64,000 nucleotides of DNA, from positions 62,001-126,000 of the forward strand of contig CP137881.1 of assembly GCA_034406715.1 (NCBI GenBank), in the 5' to 3' direction. This document shows positions 1-10,124 of the stretch, piece after piece. Under the pieces are notes generated by a model, which was not told where the DNA came from, did not search any database, and saw only the letters and a list, made by a program, of their open reading frames with translations. The stretch's first letter is position 1. Each line of letters starts with the position of its first letter. The stretch comes from Rhodotorula mucilaginosa (lineage: Eukaryota > Basidiomycota > Microbotryomycetes > Sporidiobolales > Sporidiobolaceae). A program made the position numbers and the translations under genes.

Positions 1-866
1 CGGGGACATGACGGACATCGCGACCGCGCGCGCTGATGACTTCGAGGCGTTCGTGTTTCTGGTCGAGGCGGCCGGCGAGGACGTTGGCGTAGAACAACTC
101 GATCAGGACGTCTTCGAGTTGGGGGACTGAATCGAGCGAGAGGGTCGAGAGCAAAGTCGAGTAGGGCAGGATCTGGGGGTGGGTGGGGGTGGGAATGAAG
201 ACACGAGATTAGAGGTGTGAGGTGTGAGCGTGTGAGGGGGTGGAACTTACGCGACTTTGGGCGGCGAGCGAGAGGATGGTCAAGTGTTTCAGCTTGGCCT
301 CCTGTTCGCGCGACAGGTTGGGGTACTGGTCGCGGTGGTCTGCATTCACGCGAGCGGGTTCAGGTCAGTATCCGGGAGACTCGGGCGGCGTGCTGCAGAA
401 GACGGACCGTTGTAGTCTGCCCAGGTCCCGTACGCAAAGAGTTCGAGCAGGCGGTAGCTCTTGACGTGCTGTTCCTGGTTCGCGAGCTGGCGGGACCGAT
501 CGAGGTTAGTTCTGTGCAGCCATTCATGCCAGAGAGGGCGAACGGACGTCTTTGATCGAGGGTTGCAGGAGGAGTTCGGCAAAGACGTAGACGGCGGGGG
601 CGGCGGTGGCCTTTTCGACGAGTCCGGCTGCGGCTGCTCCGCGGGCTGATTTGCTCAAGAGAATGAAAGGCTGCACTGGCACACACAGTCAGTCCAACGG
701 CCTGCAGGTGGTGCGTGCAGGGAGAGGGACTGACCTCGAGGTGGGGGTCGAGGGCGAACGAGGGTCCGGCGGTGTGCGACTGGACGGGTTTGCGCAGCTC
801 GGAGGGGACGGCGACGCGTTCACCGATGGTCGTGTACGCTGCGAAATCATCCTCGATCGCCGCCAT
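1..866 (-). CDS. CSN7: COP9 signalosome subunit 7 (3' end outside window)
   Basis: Subunit of the COP9 signalosome, the nuclear/cytosolic complex that removes Nedd8 from cullin-RING ubiquitin ligases. Five exons are visible: 866-735, 670-548, 486-408, 339-251 and 172 to beyond position 1. Recognition rests on the PCI-domain region: FILLSKSARGAAAAGLVEKA, then an ELLLQPSIKD segment, RLLELFAYGTWADYN, KLKHLTILSLAAQSR, and the winged-helix part with PYSTLLSTLSLDSVPQLEDV and AGRLDQKHERLEV, which follow animal CSN7 (COPS7A) block for block. The ATG at 866 opens the first exon and is only 75 bp from the oppositely oriented PPM1 start, so the two genes probably share a promoter. The last C-terminal residues lie outside the window. 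Exon phases agree throughout. eIF3 or proteasome-lid PCI proteins are the alternative, but the order of blocks fits CSN7 best. Confidence 0.88.
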
Positions 867-941
867 CTCCGTTCGGTGCAGTCGGTGTGAGGGGGAGAGC
901 AGGAGAACGTTCGCTTCTTCCCTCGCCCTCACTCGAGAGCC
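867..941. promoter_or_regulatory. 75-bp shared promoter of CSN7 and PPM1
   Basis: Only 75 bp separate the two divergent start codons. The stretch is pyrimidine-rich on the plus strand and shows no TATA box. Both 5' leaders and core promoters must fit here or overlap the opposite gene. This is an inference from gene positions. Confidence 0.55.
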
Positions 942-2300
942 ATGCTGCGAACGCAAGCCAGTCCAGCTCAGACAGCACTGTCCGACGATGCAGCCGTCCG
1001 TTCGACCGACTCGGACGCGCTCGTCTCGCGGCACTGCGCCCACTCGCTCGGCTACCTCGACGACCCCGCCGCGACTCACTTTCTCTCGCCGAGTCTGCGC
1101 AGAGCGCGCGAGCAGAGACCGCCGTTGATCAACATCGGAACCCACGCTCGCACGTGGGCCATCGACACCCTCGTCGACCAGTTCCTCGACCAGAACGAGA
1201 ACGGAGCGCAACCCTGTCAAGTCCTCTCGCTCGGAGCTGGCACCGACTCGCGCTTCTGGAGGCTCAAAAAGAAAAGACGCCAGCATGCCAATGCTAGTCC
1301 TCCGTGGCAATGCGCAAACTGGGTCGAAGTCGATTTCCCCGAACAGACGGCCCCGAAAGCGCGCGCCATCGCCACCAAACCCGACCTCAAAACCTGGCTC
1401 GGATCATCCAATGTCCGCATCGAGCGCGGCGGACTCGGACTCTCTTCAGAGCACTACACCCTCGTGCCAGGCGACCTCCGCCACCTCGAACAACTCTCCG
1501 AATCGCTCCTCGGAGGCACCTCCACCCGACCGCCTCTCGATCCTACGTTACCGACCCTCCTCCTCCTCGAATGCGTCCTCGTCTACCTCGAACCAGAAAT
1601 CACCGCGTCCCTCCTATCCTGGTTCTGCGACACCTTCCGCCAGGCTCGCGGGAGTGCCATCGTCGGGTACGACCCGTTCCGCTTGCAAGACCAGTTCGGA
1701 ACCGTCATGAAACGCAACCTCGCCGTGAGTTTGTTCTCCGGGTTCCTTGAGAGCGCCCAGGTGTTCCATTTGGAGAGCGCCGCCAAAGTCCTCGAGTGCT
1801 CGTGGCTACCCGCTGACTGGCGAACGTTACTACCGCCCCGCTCTCGCGCTCTCACACACAATGTACCCGCAGCTCCGCTCGCTCACCCTCCCAGGAGCCG
1901 ACTCGACCCCGACTCTCGCCTCACTGACAGATCGTTTCGTCGCCGCCGGCGTCAAAGGCCCGTGCGGCGCCCTCTCGATCAAACAAATCCGCGACGACGT
2001 GATTCCGGTCGAGGAACTCGAGAGGTACAGTCGAGCAGGCTCTCTACGATTTCACCACACGCGAGTGTTCCCACACCCGGAACTGACCCTGTGCCATCAC
2101 TCTATGTTGTATCTTGCGTGTGCATATTCGACTGGGACGCGCGCAGGGTCGCCAAGATTGAACAGATTGACGAGGTCGAAGAGCTCAACCTCGTCCTCGA
2201 ACACTATGCCGTCTCGTGGGCCAACGTGACGCCACCACCGCCGGAGGAGAATGAGAGTAGTAGCCAGATTGGCTTGCGGAGCAGGGGGACGGATTCCTGA
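942..2300 (+). CDS. PPM1: Leucine carboxyl methyltransferase 1 (PP2A methylation)
   Basis: SAM-dependent enzyme that methylates the C-terminal leucine of the PP2A catalytic subunit. This controls which regulatory subunits bind, mainly in the cytosol. Exons 942-1724, 1873-2024 and 2147-2300 give 362 residues (yeast and human proteins are about 330). The SAM-binding motif LSLGAGTDSRFWRL is followed by WVEVDFPEQT, a PGDLRHL segment, and LLLLECVLVYLEPE, all diagnostic of LCMT1. Exons 2 and 3 supply the C-terminal block LRSLTLPGADSTPTLASLTD and EQIDEVEELNLVLEHYAVSW, typical of fungal Ppm1. Intron 1 begins GTGAGT directly after KRNLA; without it the LCMT alignment is lost, although the frame stays open. 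The gene converges on PAC2 with 106 bp between stop codons. Confidence 0.92.
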   Translation: MLRTQASPAQTALSDDAAVRSTDSDALVSRHCAHSLGYLDDPAATHFLSPSLRRAREQRPPLINIGTHARTWAIDTLVDQFLDQNENGAQPCQVLSLGAGTDSRFWRLKKKRRQHANASPPWQCANWVEVDFPEQTAPKARAIATKPDLKTWLGSSNVRIERGGLGLSSEHYTLVPGDLRHLEQLSESLLGGTSTRPPLDPTLPTLLLLECVLVYLEPEITASLLSWFCDTFRQARGSAIVGYDPFRLQDQFGTVMKRNLAVSLFSGFLESAQVFHLESAAKVLECSWLPADWRTLLPPRSRALTHNVPAAPLAHPPRSRLDPDSRLTDRSFRRRRRQRPVRRPLDQTNPRRRDSGRGTREVQSSRLSTISPHASVPTPGTDPVPSLYVVSCVCIFDWDARRVAKIEQIDEVEELNLVLEHYAVSWANVTPPPPEENESSSQIGLRSRGTDS

Positions 2301-2406
2301 AAGTGTCTGCAAAAAACGACTTTCGACTCTCGTCGTCGTCGTCTCTGATCCCTTTTTTTTTCGTTCGTGCGATCACCTGAATTACACGAGCGGCACCTTT
2401 TCTCTC

Positions 2407-3528
2407 TCAACCGTACATCTCCCGACCCGCATCCCGTGCCAGTTCCGGTCCGAGCAACCCGCGCTCCCAGCTCCTCGGCTCCTTCCACTTGATGTTGCCC
2501 TTTTCCGAACCCTGCCCACCACGGATCAGCTCGTCTCCTTCTCCCCCTTGTGGTGAAGAAGAGCGCTCTATCCGGTTTTCCAAGTCGGCGAGTTGAGGTT
2601 CGAGCAAGTAGGCGAGCGCGTCGGCGAGGAAGTGTGCCGATTCGGATGCGGCTCCTTCCGAGGTGTAGATGATCAGGGCATTGATGGCGGGGGTCGTTGT
2701 TGTTGTTGTTGTTGTCGCTGCTCCTGCTTCGCGACTGGATTCGGACATCAAGGCGGTGAGGAGTTGCCGGGTCAAACCGCCGTGCGGGATCGGAGGAATG
2801 AGGGTGCCGGAGGACGAGTGCGCGGCGGCGACTTCGGAGGAGGATTGGAAGCCTGAAGGGCTTGACGAGAGATAGGAAGGCGAGATCTGGCGCAACGTCG
2901 TCGCCAAGCGTGCCGACGGTTCTTCTGATCCGGTTCCGAGGACGAGGTGCCGCAAGGGGGTGATGGCGTTCAAGCCGTCGTCGCCTCGCATCGCTGCATC
3001 TGCACCTGCCACGACCAGTACATCTGAGAATTGGCTCTGGTGGATCCAGTGCCGGATCGAGTCGAGGTAGTGGCTTCGTCGGGCGCGGATGACGGGGGAA
3101 CGCGGCAGCGCGATCACGAGGGACCGGTTCGGCGTCGCAAACACTTTGTACACGCAGGGGACGATCAGGGACGCGATGCTTCGTACGGACGGGTATAGTT
3201 AGGGTCCCCTCACCTTCGCATGCGAGAGCGAGACCAGGCTGATCCGGTTGTCCAGGCAAACCGTCCCTCGCGCCGACTGCAGGGACGTGATCCTGCAGTC
3301 CCAAGTACCCGACGAGTTCGAGGCCGTAGTTGTGCACGATCAGGTCACAGGCGAGTTGAGCTAGCGAGGCTAGAGACGGCTGAGGCTGCACAGGGCGAGG
3401 GTGGGGCTTCGTCAGCCTCTGTGGAGTAGGAGGATGGAGGGGGCGGAGACGACGGGCTTTACCAGGATGAGCGTCGAAGAGCTGAAGTCGGGCGTGGGTG
3501 CGCCTTTGAGCGGCACAAAGAACTGCAT
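2407..3528 (-). CDS. PAC2: Proteasome assembly chaperone 2 (Pba2/Add66 type)
   Basis: Partner of PAC1 in the heterodimer that guides assembly of the 20S proteasome alpha ring; cytosolic/nuclear. Three exons, 3528-3463, 3385-3214 and 3143-2407, encode 324 residues. The N-terminus MQFFVPLKGAPTPDFSSSTL plus LASLAQLACDLIVHNYGLEL and LQDHVPAVG follow the family pattern (human: FTLLMPAVSVGNVGQLAMDL). Exon 3 carries SLVIALPRSPVI, a VLVVAGADAAMR strand, IPHGGLTRQLL and a final PRSWERGLLGPEL close to the human C-terminus. A (TTG)n-like run at about 2695-2720 encodes eight threonines between the core and a terminal helix. The chaperone role is established for the family; the identification is by motif order. 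Confidence 0.85.
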
Positions 3529-3842
3529 GGCGGGCGGGGTGAGAGTCGCGGGTGAAGGAGGAAAGATTCGGAGAGAAGGGAGAGCGGTCGAGCACCATAT
3601 CGTCACATTTCACTCGGGTACAGCACATTCGAGTACGTTGCGCTCTCTATAAAGCACTGCGTAGTGCAGGCTTTCCCTTAGAGGACTCCGTCGCCGCTTT
3701 TCTCACAGCGTGCTCCCGAACCAGCCCTCCTTCGGGGCATGTACGCTCCGGAGTGAGTCAAACATATCTGTACAGGACTGAATCGGTGAGTGGCTACAAG
3801 GAAAATACAAATCTCGGGAGCAAAATGGAGGGGGCGTATGCT

Positions 3843-4414
3843 CTAGATCGGCGAGCCGACAGCCTTGCACTTGGCTGCGAGCAGGAGGAGAGCATTAGTC
3901 TCCCAGTCTTCCTCAGTGGGTGGTGGCCGCCGAAACGCTCGCAACTCACTGGCGCAGTCCTTGAGGTACTTGGCGTTGCACTACATGGCGAGGGGAAAGG
4001 GCAAGAGGATCAGTTTGCCGCATCTCCCAGCCTGACACAAAGCGACATTTCCGCCACTCACCTCGGCGGCGTTGACAGTCTCGTGGCACTGCTTGCACTT
4101 GAGGGTACCCTTCGGGTGGCAGAAGCTCTTCTCGCCGATCTGTAGTGGCGTTCGTCACGTGTCAATTACCGCCCCCTTGGCCGCAGTGACGAGAGGAGGG
4201 GACTCACGTCTCCAATCATCTCCTTGGTGTCCTTGCGGACACAGCGGACGACCAAATCCGGGCAGGCATCGTCCGGGTTGTCGAACCGCAACTGCTTGCG
4301 GATCGAGTCGTACGACGCCGAGACTTGGTCCTGGGCGTCCGCAAAGGTGGGGATGGTCGAGGCAAAGACCGCCGGAGCGGCGAGGGCGGCGAGGGCAAAC
4401 AGCGAGAAGCGCAT
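3843..4414 (-). CDS. Small secreted cysteine-rich protein, unrecognised
   Basis: I do not recognise a family. Four exons (4414-4208, 4139-4062, 3980-3950, 3874-3843) give 115 residues. A classical signal peptide is evident: MRFSLFALAALAAPAVFAS, with probable cleavage after the alanine run. The predicted mature part is hydrophilic and has eight cysteines, spaced so that four disulfides are possible; the segment CHPKGTLKCKQCHETVNAAE holds three of them. No membrane segment or GPI signal follows. The third intron (3949-3875) would read through in frame, but it has GTGAGT, a CTAAT branch site and CGCAG; removing it ends the protein TKCKAVGSPI. Small size, secretion signal and even Cys count fit a cell-wall or effector-like protein. 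That is inference only. Confidence 0.72.
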
Positions 4415-5217
4415 TTTCGACTGGTACTATTCGGTGGTGTAGTTTCTTGAGAGACTTGACGAGAGGGGAGGGAGGAAGAGCGGGTGCGGCAGCGACGAGG
4501 TGAGCGACCGATCGACGCCGCCACAGAAAATGGTGACGTCTTGCGACGCAAACGCGTTTCGCGCCTTTACTCGTCTACATATACAGGTCCGTACTGTAGC
4601 ACCTTTCCTCGCGCTTTGTGGTCCGCCGCCAAACCGTGTAGATAAAAAAATTTCATTGCCGACTCGTTTTGGCCAATTTCAGAGCTCACTCGGGGGTTCC
4701 AGTAACCCGAGTACAGCAGAAGGTACGAGCAGCAAGTCATCATACGTAGTCAAAACTCTCCCGGGATGCCACTTGGAAGCCCGTCGGAAATAGCACCGGT
4801 TGAAGAAAAACGCAGCAGCGTCGGCGAAAAGCAGCTCTCCCGACGACGTCGCACAGAGACCACCCAAGGCAGTGTTCAGTCACTTGCTATACGATACCCA
4901 CGGTCTCTGCACGCTCGACCTTATCCACCCCTGCTAATCTGACGCGGCTCCGAGTCGTGACGAAAGCGATCGCCTGAGTCGCCCATCGAGCAGCTGCTGT
5001 TCGGCATTCACACACAACCGTAGGTCGCGATCAGGACTGCTGCGTGGACTGTCAATCTACATTGCTGACCATTGCCGCGCCGCAGTCGAGCCCTACGCGA
5101 GAGGAGCAGCCGACGTCGACGCTTGGAACACTCTGACCGACCTGCGTCACTGCGATCGACTTCGACTTTCGACAGAGAACCGACGCAGGAGCTGCGCTCA
5201 GCGGTAGAGACTCGACC
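4415..5217. promoter_or_regulatory. Divergent intergenic region, 803 bp
   Basis: Separates the Cys-rich secreted protein gene from the KH-protein gene. It includes a TATA-like CATATA at about 4578-4583, some 165 bp upstream of the minus-strand start, and an A/T-rich patch at 4637-4655 (GATAAAAAAATTTC). I see no convincing ORF or RNA gene. Confidence 0.4.
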
Positions 5218-8200
5218 ATGGATATCTACACGACATCCTTCTGCCTGCCCCGGCCGGTGGCGTCCTCGACCGACTTGTCGGCGATTCCGTCGTCTTCCTT
5301 TGAGCTCCCGCCAACCTCTCCACTCTCGCCGAGGCACTCGCAAGCGCGTCGGCAATCACACCAGGCGAGCCTGTCCGATGGTGCGGTCGCCACTTCGTCG
5401 TCGGCCGGGTCTGCAGGGACTGTCAGCACGAGCGAAGCGCATTCCGCCGCCGCAGCGAGGGGTCATTCGACGTCGAGCAGTGTCGGCAGTGCCGGCGCTC
5501 CCGGTAACGATGCGACAAGCGCGGGCGAGAATCCTGCAAACGGGGCAAACAAGGACGATGGCGCTTCATCCATGTCGAGCACCACGGCGGCGGCGGCGGC
5601 TGCTGCAGGCGGAGACGGACTTGGGGCGGGTTCGTCCGTCGGGTCTTCCTCGACTCGCCGAACGAGCGTCGACTTCAACGACGCGATGCAGCGCCTTTGC
5701 GTCGAGACCATGGCGGCTCACCAATGCATCGCGTCGTTCTCCACCATCGAACCGACTTCACCGGTCGTCGGCGCACCGGTGACGTTCCCTCCCTCGTCGG
5801 GCTCGCAAGCCGAGGGTTCTTCGAGCACCGCGGCACAAGACAGGAGCGGGAAACTCTACAATGTCCACTTGAGCGGGGGTTACCAGCAGGTCATGGCCGC
5901 GCGAGGTCACATCCTCCGCGAGAGCCCGTTCTTGGTGAGTAGTGGAGAAAGTTGCGCGCTTTGCAAGCTCTGGGACTGACGGACGGTCACTGGCACGGTC
6001 ACTCTTATGCAGCGAAAGTCGGTCGTCAAAGTGCCCCGCGCCGAAGTCCTCGACGGCAAAGAGAACGTCAAAGTCGAGATGCGCCGCAAGCTCGACGAGA
6101 TCGCCACTCTGACCAAGGCGCACCTCGCGATCGTCGGACAAGCAAACGCCTCGATCGGGTTCGGGCTCGAGACGGAGCGCAACGTCGAGATCGTCATCAC
6201 GGGCCCGTACGAGAGTGTCGAGCAGGCCCGCGTCCGACTGCTCGTCCTCCTCGATGAGCTGAGCGGCCTCCATTCCGAAGTCTGCGAGATCGACTACAAG
6301 CTCCACAACCCCGTCGCCGGTCGCAAGCGATGTGTCATCCAGACCATCCAGGAGGAGACGGCGACCAACATTTACTTCCCGACTCCGCTGTCGGGCGTCA
6401 TCGGCCAGAAGAACCTCAGCCTCCTCGCGAAGCAGAACCTGATCTTTATCACCGGCGAGTTCTTCGGCGTGCAGCGCGCGCGCGACATGCTCTTCCAAGT
6501 CTCGTTGCACAAGGTCAGTCGCAGATTGGTATTCCTGTGGTGTAGGCGACTCTGACTGGACTTTTGTTGCTCGTCGCCGCAGAGTAAATGCATCATCTCG
6601 CGCGACACGGCCATCTTGCCGCGCAAGCTCGACTGGATGCTCTCCGACCGCCTCGAGGACGTCAAGCAGATCATGAACGACAACGGGACCTTTATCAACT
6701 TTCCGCCGCTCGGGAGCCAAGCCAGCCTCATCTCGGTTTACGGAGATCACCGCGTCAACATCGAGCGGACGATTCGTTCGATCATGGCTCTCGTGAGTTT
6801 GTTCAGTGTCTCTCGAGCCAAAGACCAAAGGCTCACAGCGGATTTTTGCAGGCCTGCCAATTTTACGTCGCATCGTTCTGGCTCCTCCCCGTCACTTTCG
6901 ACGTCTTCATGCCGCCTCCGAGCCTCAATCCGGCTCAGATCCCGCCGATCCTTCGCCATATCAGCGTCACCTCCGGAGCCGAAGCCGTCTTCAAGAGCAA
7001 CTGCTTCGAGTTCCATGGCCTCGAGAACCAAGTGCGGCAAGCGGTGCAGCTCGTGCTCGAGCTCGACTTTGTCAAGGTGCGTGCTGGGAACGGCGAACGA
7101 CACTCCGCTTAGACACAATCCTGACCACTGATACTGTGTGCAGGCCTTTCACCACGAGATCCGCTTCCAGATCGAGTTGGCGAACGAGCACCGCGAGTTC
7201 ATTTCTGGCAAGAAGAACGGCAAACTGAACAAGGTCATGAAGTCGGCCAACGTCAAGATCAAGTTCGAGACCTTTAACGACTACAACTTCCTGATCGACG
7301 TCGCTGGTACCGACATGGGTGCGCTGCATGGCTTGACGATGCTGCAAGAGGAGCTCCCGGCGGAGATCTCGTTCCACGTCCCCGAGGCGTACCACAAGCG
7401 CATTATCGGCGTCGGCGGCAAGAACATCCAGCGGATCATGAAGCGGTTCGGCGTCTACGTCAAGTTTTCAAACGCAGAAGAGTTTGCCTCGCTCGGCGGT
7501 TACCACGACAACGAGGACAACGTCGTCGCCCGCACTCCGGCCAAGAACGCCAACAACCTCGAGCTCTTGAAGCAGAGCGTGATGGAGCTGGTCGCGCCCA
7601 AGGACAAGGACTTCATCGTCGAGATGGTGGCGGTCCCGCGACGATACCACCGGACCCTGCTCGGCGAGAAGTCGATCTTTATCCACGACATCGAGGGCAA
7701 GACCAACTCGCACGTCCGGTTCCCGAACAAGGAGACGGCGAGCGATATCGTCAGCATCTTTGGGCCAGAGAGCCAGGTTCACATCGCCGCGCAGATGCTA
7801 CTCGACCACGTCCCGTTCGAAGCGTGAGTCCGGCTTTTGAGCGCGAACGAGCTTCTTGGTCTGTCACCGCTGACGCAGTTATAACCATAGCGAGTATCGC
7901 CTGCCGCACTCGAGCGAAATGGCAAACTTGACCTTGTCGCAAGACTTTGTCAACCTGACGGAGAAGATCAAGCGCGACCTCAACATCACGATCCTGCCGT
8001 GGGTGGACCGATCCGGCAACAACGAAGAGACGATTATTCGGTTCTGCCTCAACCGCTCCAATGTGGACTTTCTCGGAACGAGCCGCGACCTCGTCGAAGA
8101 GTACCTCGTCCAGCGAAACGTGCGTGAAGTCCCCCGGTTATCGCTTCTTGCTCCTCACGACTGACTCGGGAGTAATCCATCCTCTCGCGACAGATCAACC

Positions 8201-9162
8201 TTTACCCTGGCTCACTGCGGCCACGGTCCGACTCTCTCGCAGACGTCTTCGCACCCTTCAACAGCAAGCTGCTGTCGACGTCCGCCAACATGGCCGCCGG
8301 AGACTCGGTCGACTCGCGCAACGACCCGCGCCCCGGCTCGGACCGCAAGCTCCGGCTCGCTGCTTCGTCGCCCAACATCAAGGCGATCTTTGACGCCAAC
8401 CCTGGCGGTCCGGCATCATCGTACCCTCAACAATACACCCGCTTGCCGTCGGTCGTCAATCAGCCGATCGCAGAATACGTACCGCCGAGCGGGCCCGACC
8501 CAGCGACGGCGGCCGCCGCCGCCGCCGCCCCTTATCCTCCTTTCTATCCCGCGGCCAACGTGCCTCGTATACCTCCTCAGTACCAGCATCAATCTCACGC
8601 GCATGTACCGCCTTCACCTCATCTGCACTTTGCCCCTGGGCCGTTCGCTCCCGCACCGCCGGCGATGCACCAGGCCTCGCCGCACCTGAACAACTACAGC
8701 TGGTCGATGCCGCGGCCGATGCCGGGCTTCATGCCGCCTCCTTCGCCTGTACCGAACGCCTACCCGCCGACGGCGATCGCTCCTCCGGCTCCGAGTGCTT
8801 ACGTGCCGGGGACGTATTCGTCGCCAGCCGTCGGCGCCCCGCGCCGTCCGTCAGCAGGAGCTCCGGCCGAGGAGACGTTGCTGCGCTCATCGGTTCGCGG
8901 TCATCACGCACCTTCGGCGTCGATGTCGACCATGCCGAAAACGTCGTCGCATGCTCTGCCCGAAGATTCCGTCGACGAGCTCACCGACATGCAGTCCGGA
9001 CCGTCGGGCCACAACGGCAGTCGGCAGCAGCGTTCGTTCGCCGGACGCGCGCAGAGTCTGGATCTCAGCTTGCACGCCGCCGCGTTCAAGCGAGCCAGCA
9101 CGGCTCCTCGGCATGAGAGCGTGGACGAAGTGGCGAGCGTCCTCGGCGATCTCGGACTTTGA
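5218..9162 (+). CDS. Multi-KH-domain RNA-binding protein (Khd4/vigilin-like)
   Basis: Cytoplasmic mRNA-binding protein with several tandem KH domains. Seven exons (5218-5934, 6013-6513, 6583-6792, 6852-7076, 7144-7823, 7879-8119, 8194-9162) give 1180 residues. The first 240 residues and the last 320 are Ser/Pro/Ala-rich and probably disordered. KH GXXG-type loops or their relics are seen near residue 280 (IVGQANASIG), 370 (GVIGQKNLSLLAKQ), 572 (FISGKKNGKLNKVMK), 636 (IIGVGGKNIQRIMKRFG) and 724 (LLGEKSIFIHDIEG). The FISGKKNGK and IIGVGGKNIQ blocks are typical of the fungal multi-KH protein that includes Ustilago Khd4, and recall Bicaudal-C. All seven exons join in phase. Orthology to Khd4 is likely but unproven; a vigilin-type protein is the alternative. 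Confidence 0.8.
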
Positions 9163-10124
9163 GACGATCGCCTGAACGCGCTTCCTACCGATATCGACTC
9201 TCCTTTTTACCACTCAGCACGACAACATACACCCACATCGCGTTTACCAGCCAATTCCCCTCCATCGCCTTTGCCTTGATATACCCTCTCGTCTTTCCTT
9301 CGTCGATTCCTTTCACGCGCACGCATGCACCGTACAAAGCTTGGAACAACCTGTACCCTTCGTCTCGAGCGAATGCCCGACCCGTTCTCTATTCCTCATT
9401 GTTCACCTCCATCATTACCACACTCACACACACCACACAGAGCTACCCTGCTGTCGATGGGGGAACTCGATGCCTACTGCCCGCCTTTCGCAACCTTCGT
9501 CTAATTTTTCCCCACTCCGCATCCACCTTTAGATCGCATTAGGGTCGTGCTCTCTCCAGTGCAATGGACCTTCGGAACTATAGCCGTTCTGGCGAAGAGG
9601 GAACGACAGCTCTGCGGAGTGGTGGCGAATCTGCTCGAGACTTTCGGTGCGCACTCGTCAAGATCACTTCCTCTCATAGCGCCGGACGACGATTTCTCAC
9701 TCCAATCATCAGCACGCAGCACTTCCCGCTTGCAAGGATCGCGGTCCGGCGAGGGGTCCCAGCTCGCTCACGAGGACCTTTCTCTTCTTCATGTGGGGCG
9801 CTCGCACCCTTTTGCCTGCCTTTCATCAGCTTTCACCGTCTGCCAGGCTTCTTCAGGGCAGTCGAGGGGGCTCTGTTCCTTGAATACTCGCTGTGAGACG
9901 AAATCCGGGGTTCTCCTGTCGCCTCTTCGCTTGCCGTGCAGTCCCAGCTCCCGACTCGTCTCGTCCGGCGTGGACCGCGTCTACCCCGCCCAAAGTCTTG
10001 CCTGAACCGGAGCGGGAAGCACACGGTAGCTCTGGAGCACTTCGTTCGCTGGCTCGACGATCCCCGTCGCTCTCCGTCTTCAGTCGAGCTTTCCGTCGTT
10101 TAGCCAGTGGCCGGATCGACGAGG
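9163..10124. other. 962-bp intergenic stretch without a gene
   Basis: Lies between the KH gene stop and the next plus-strand start. The first 350 bp are C/T-rich with many short pyrimidine blocks (for example 9411-9440), as expected for a 3' UTR followed by a promoter. The short ORFs here have no family features, and no RNA gene is apparent. Confidence 0.4.

Noticed and set aside
360-1310. 316-residue minus-strand ORF spanning CSN7 and PPM1
   Set aside because: It begins inside PPM1 on the opposite strand and mixes CSN7 exon 1 with intron and out-of-frame sequence.
2204-3628. 474-residue minus-strand ORF across PAC2
   Set aside because: Mostly the wrong frame; it is Arg/Pro/His-rich, and only its middle overlaps true PAC2 exon 2. 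Splicing three exons gives the family protein.
3552-4145. 197-residue plus-strand ORF
   Set aside because: Antisense to the Cys-rich secreted gene and its introns; no protein-like features.
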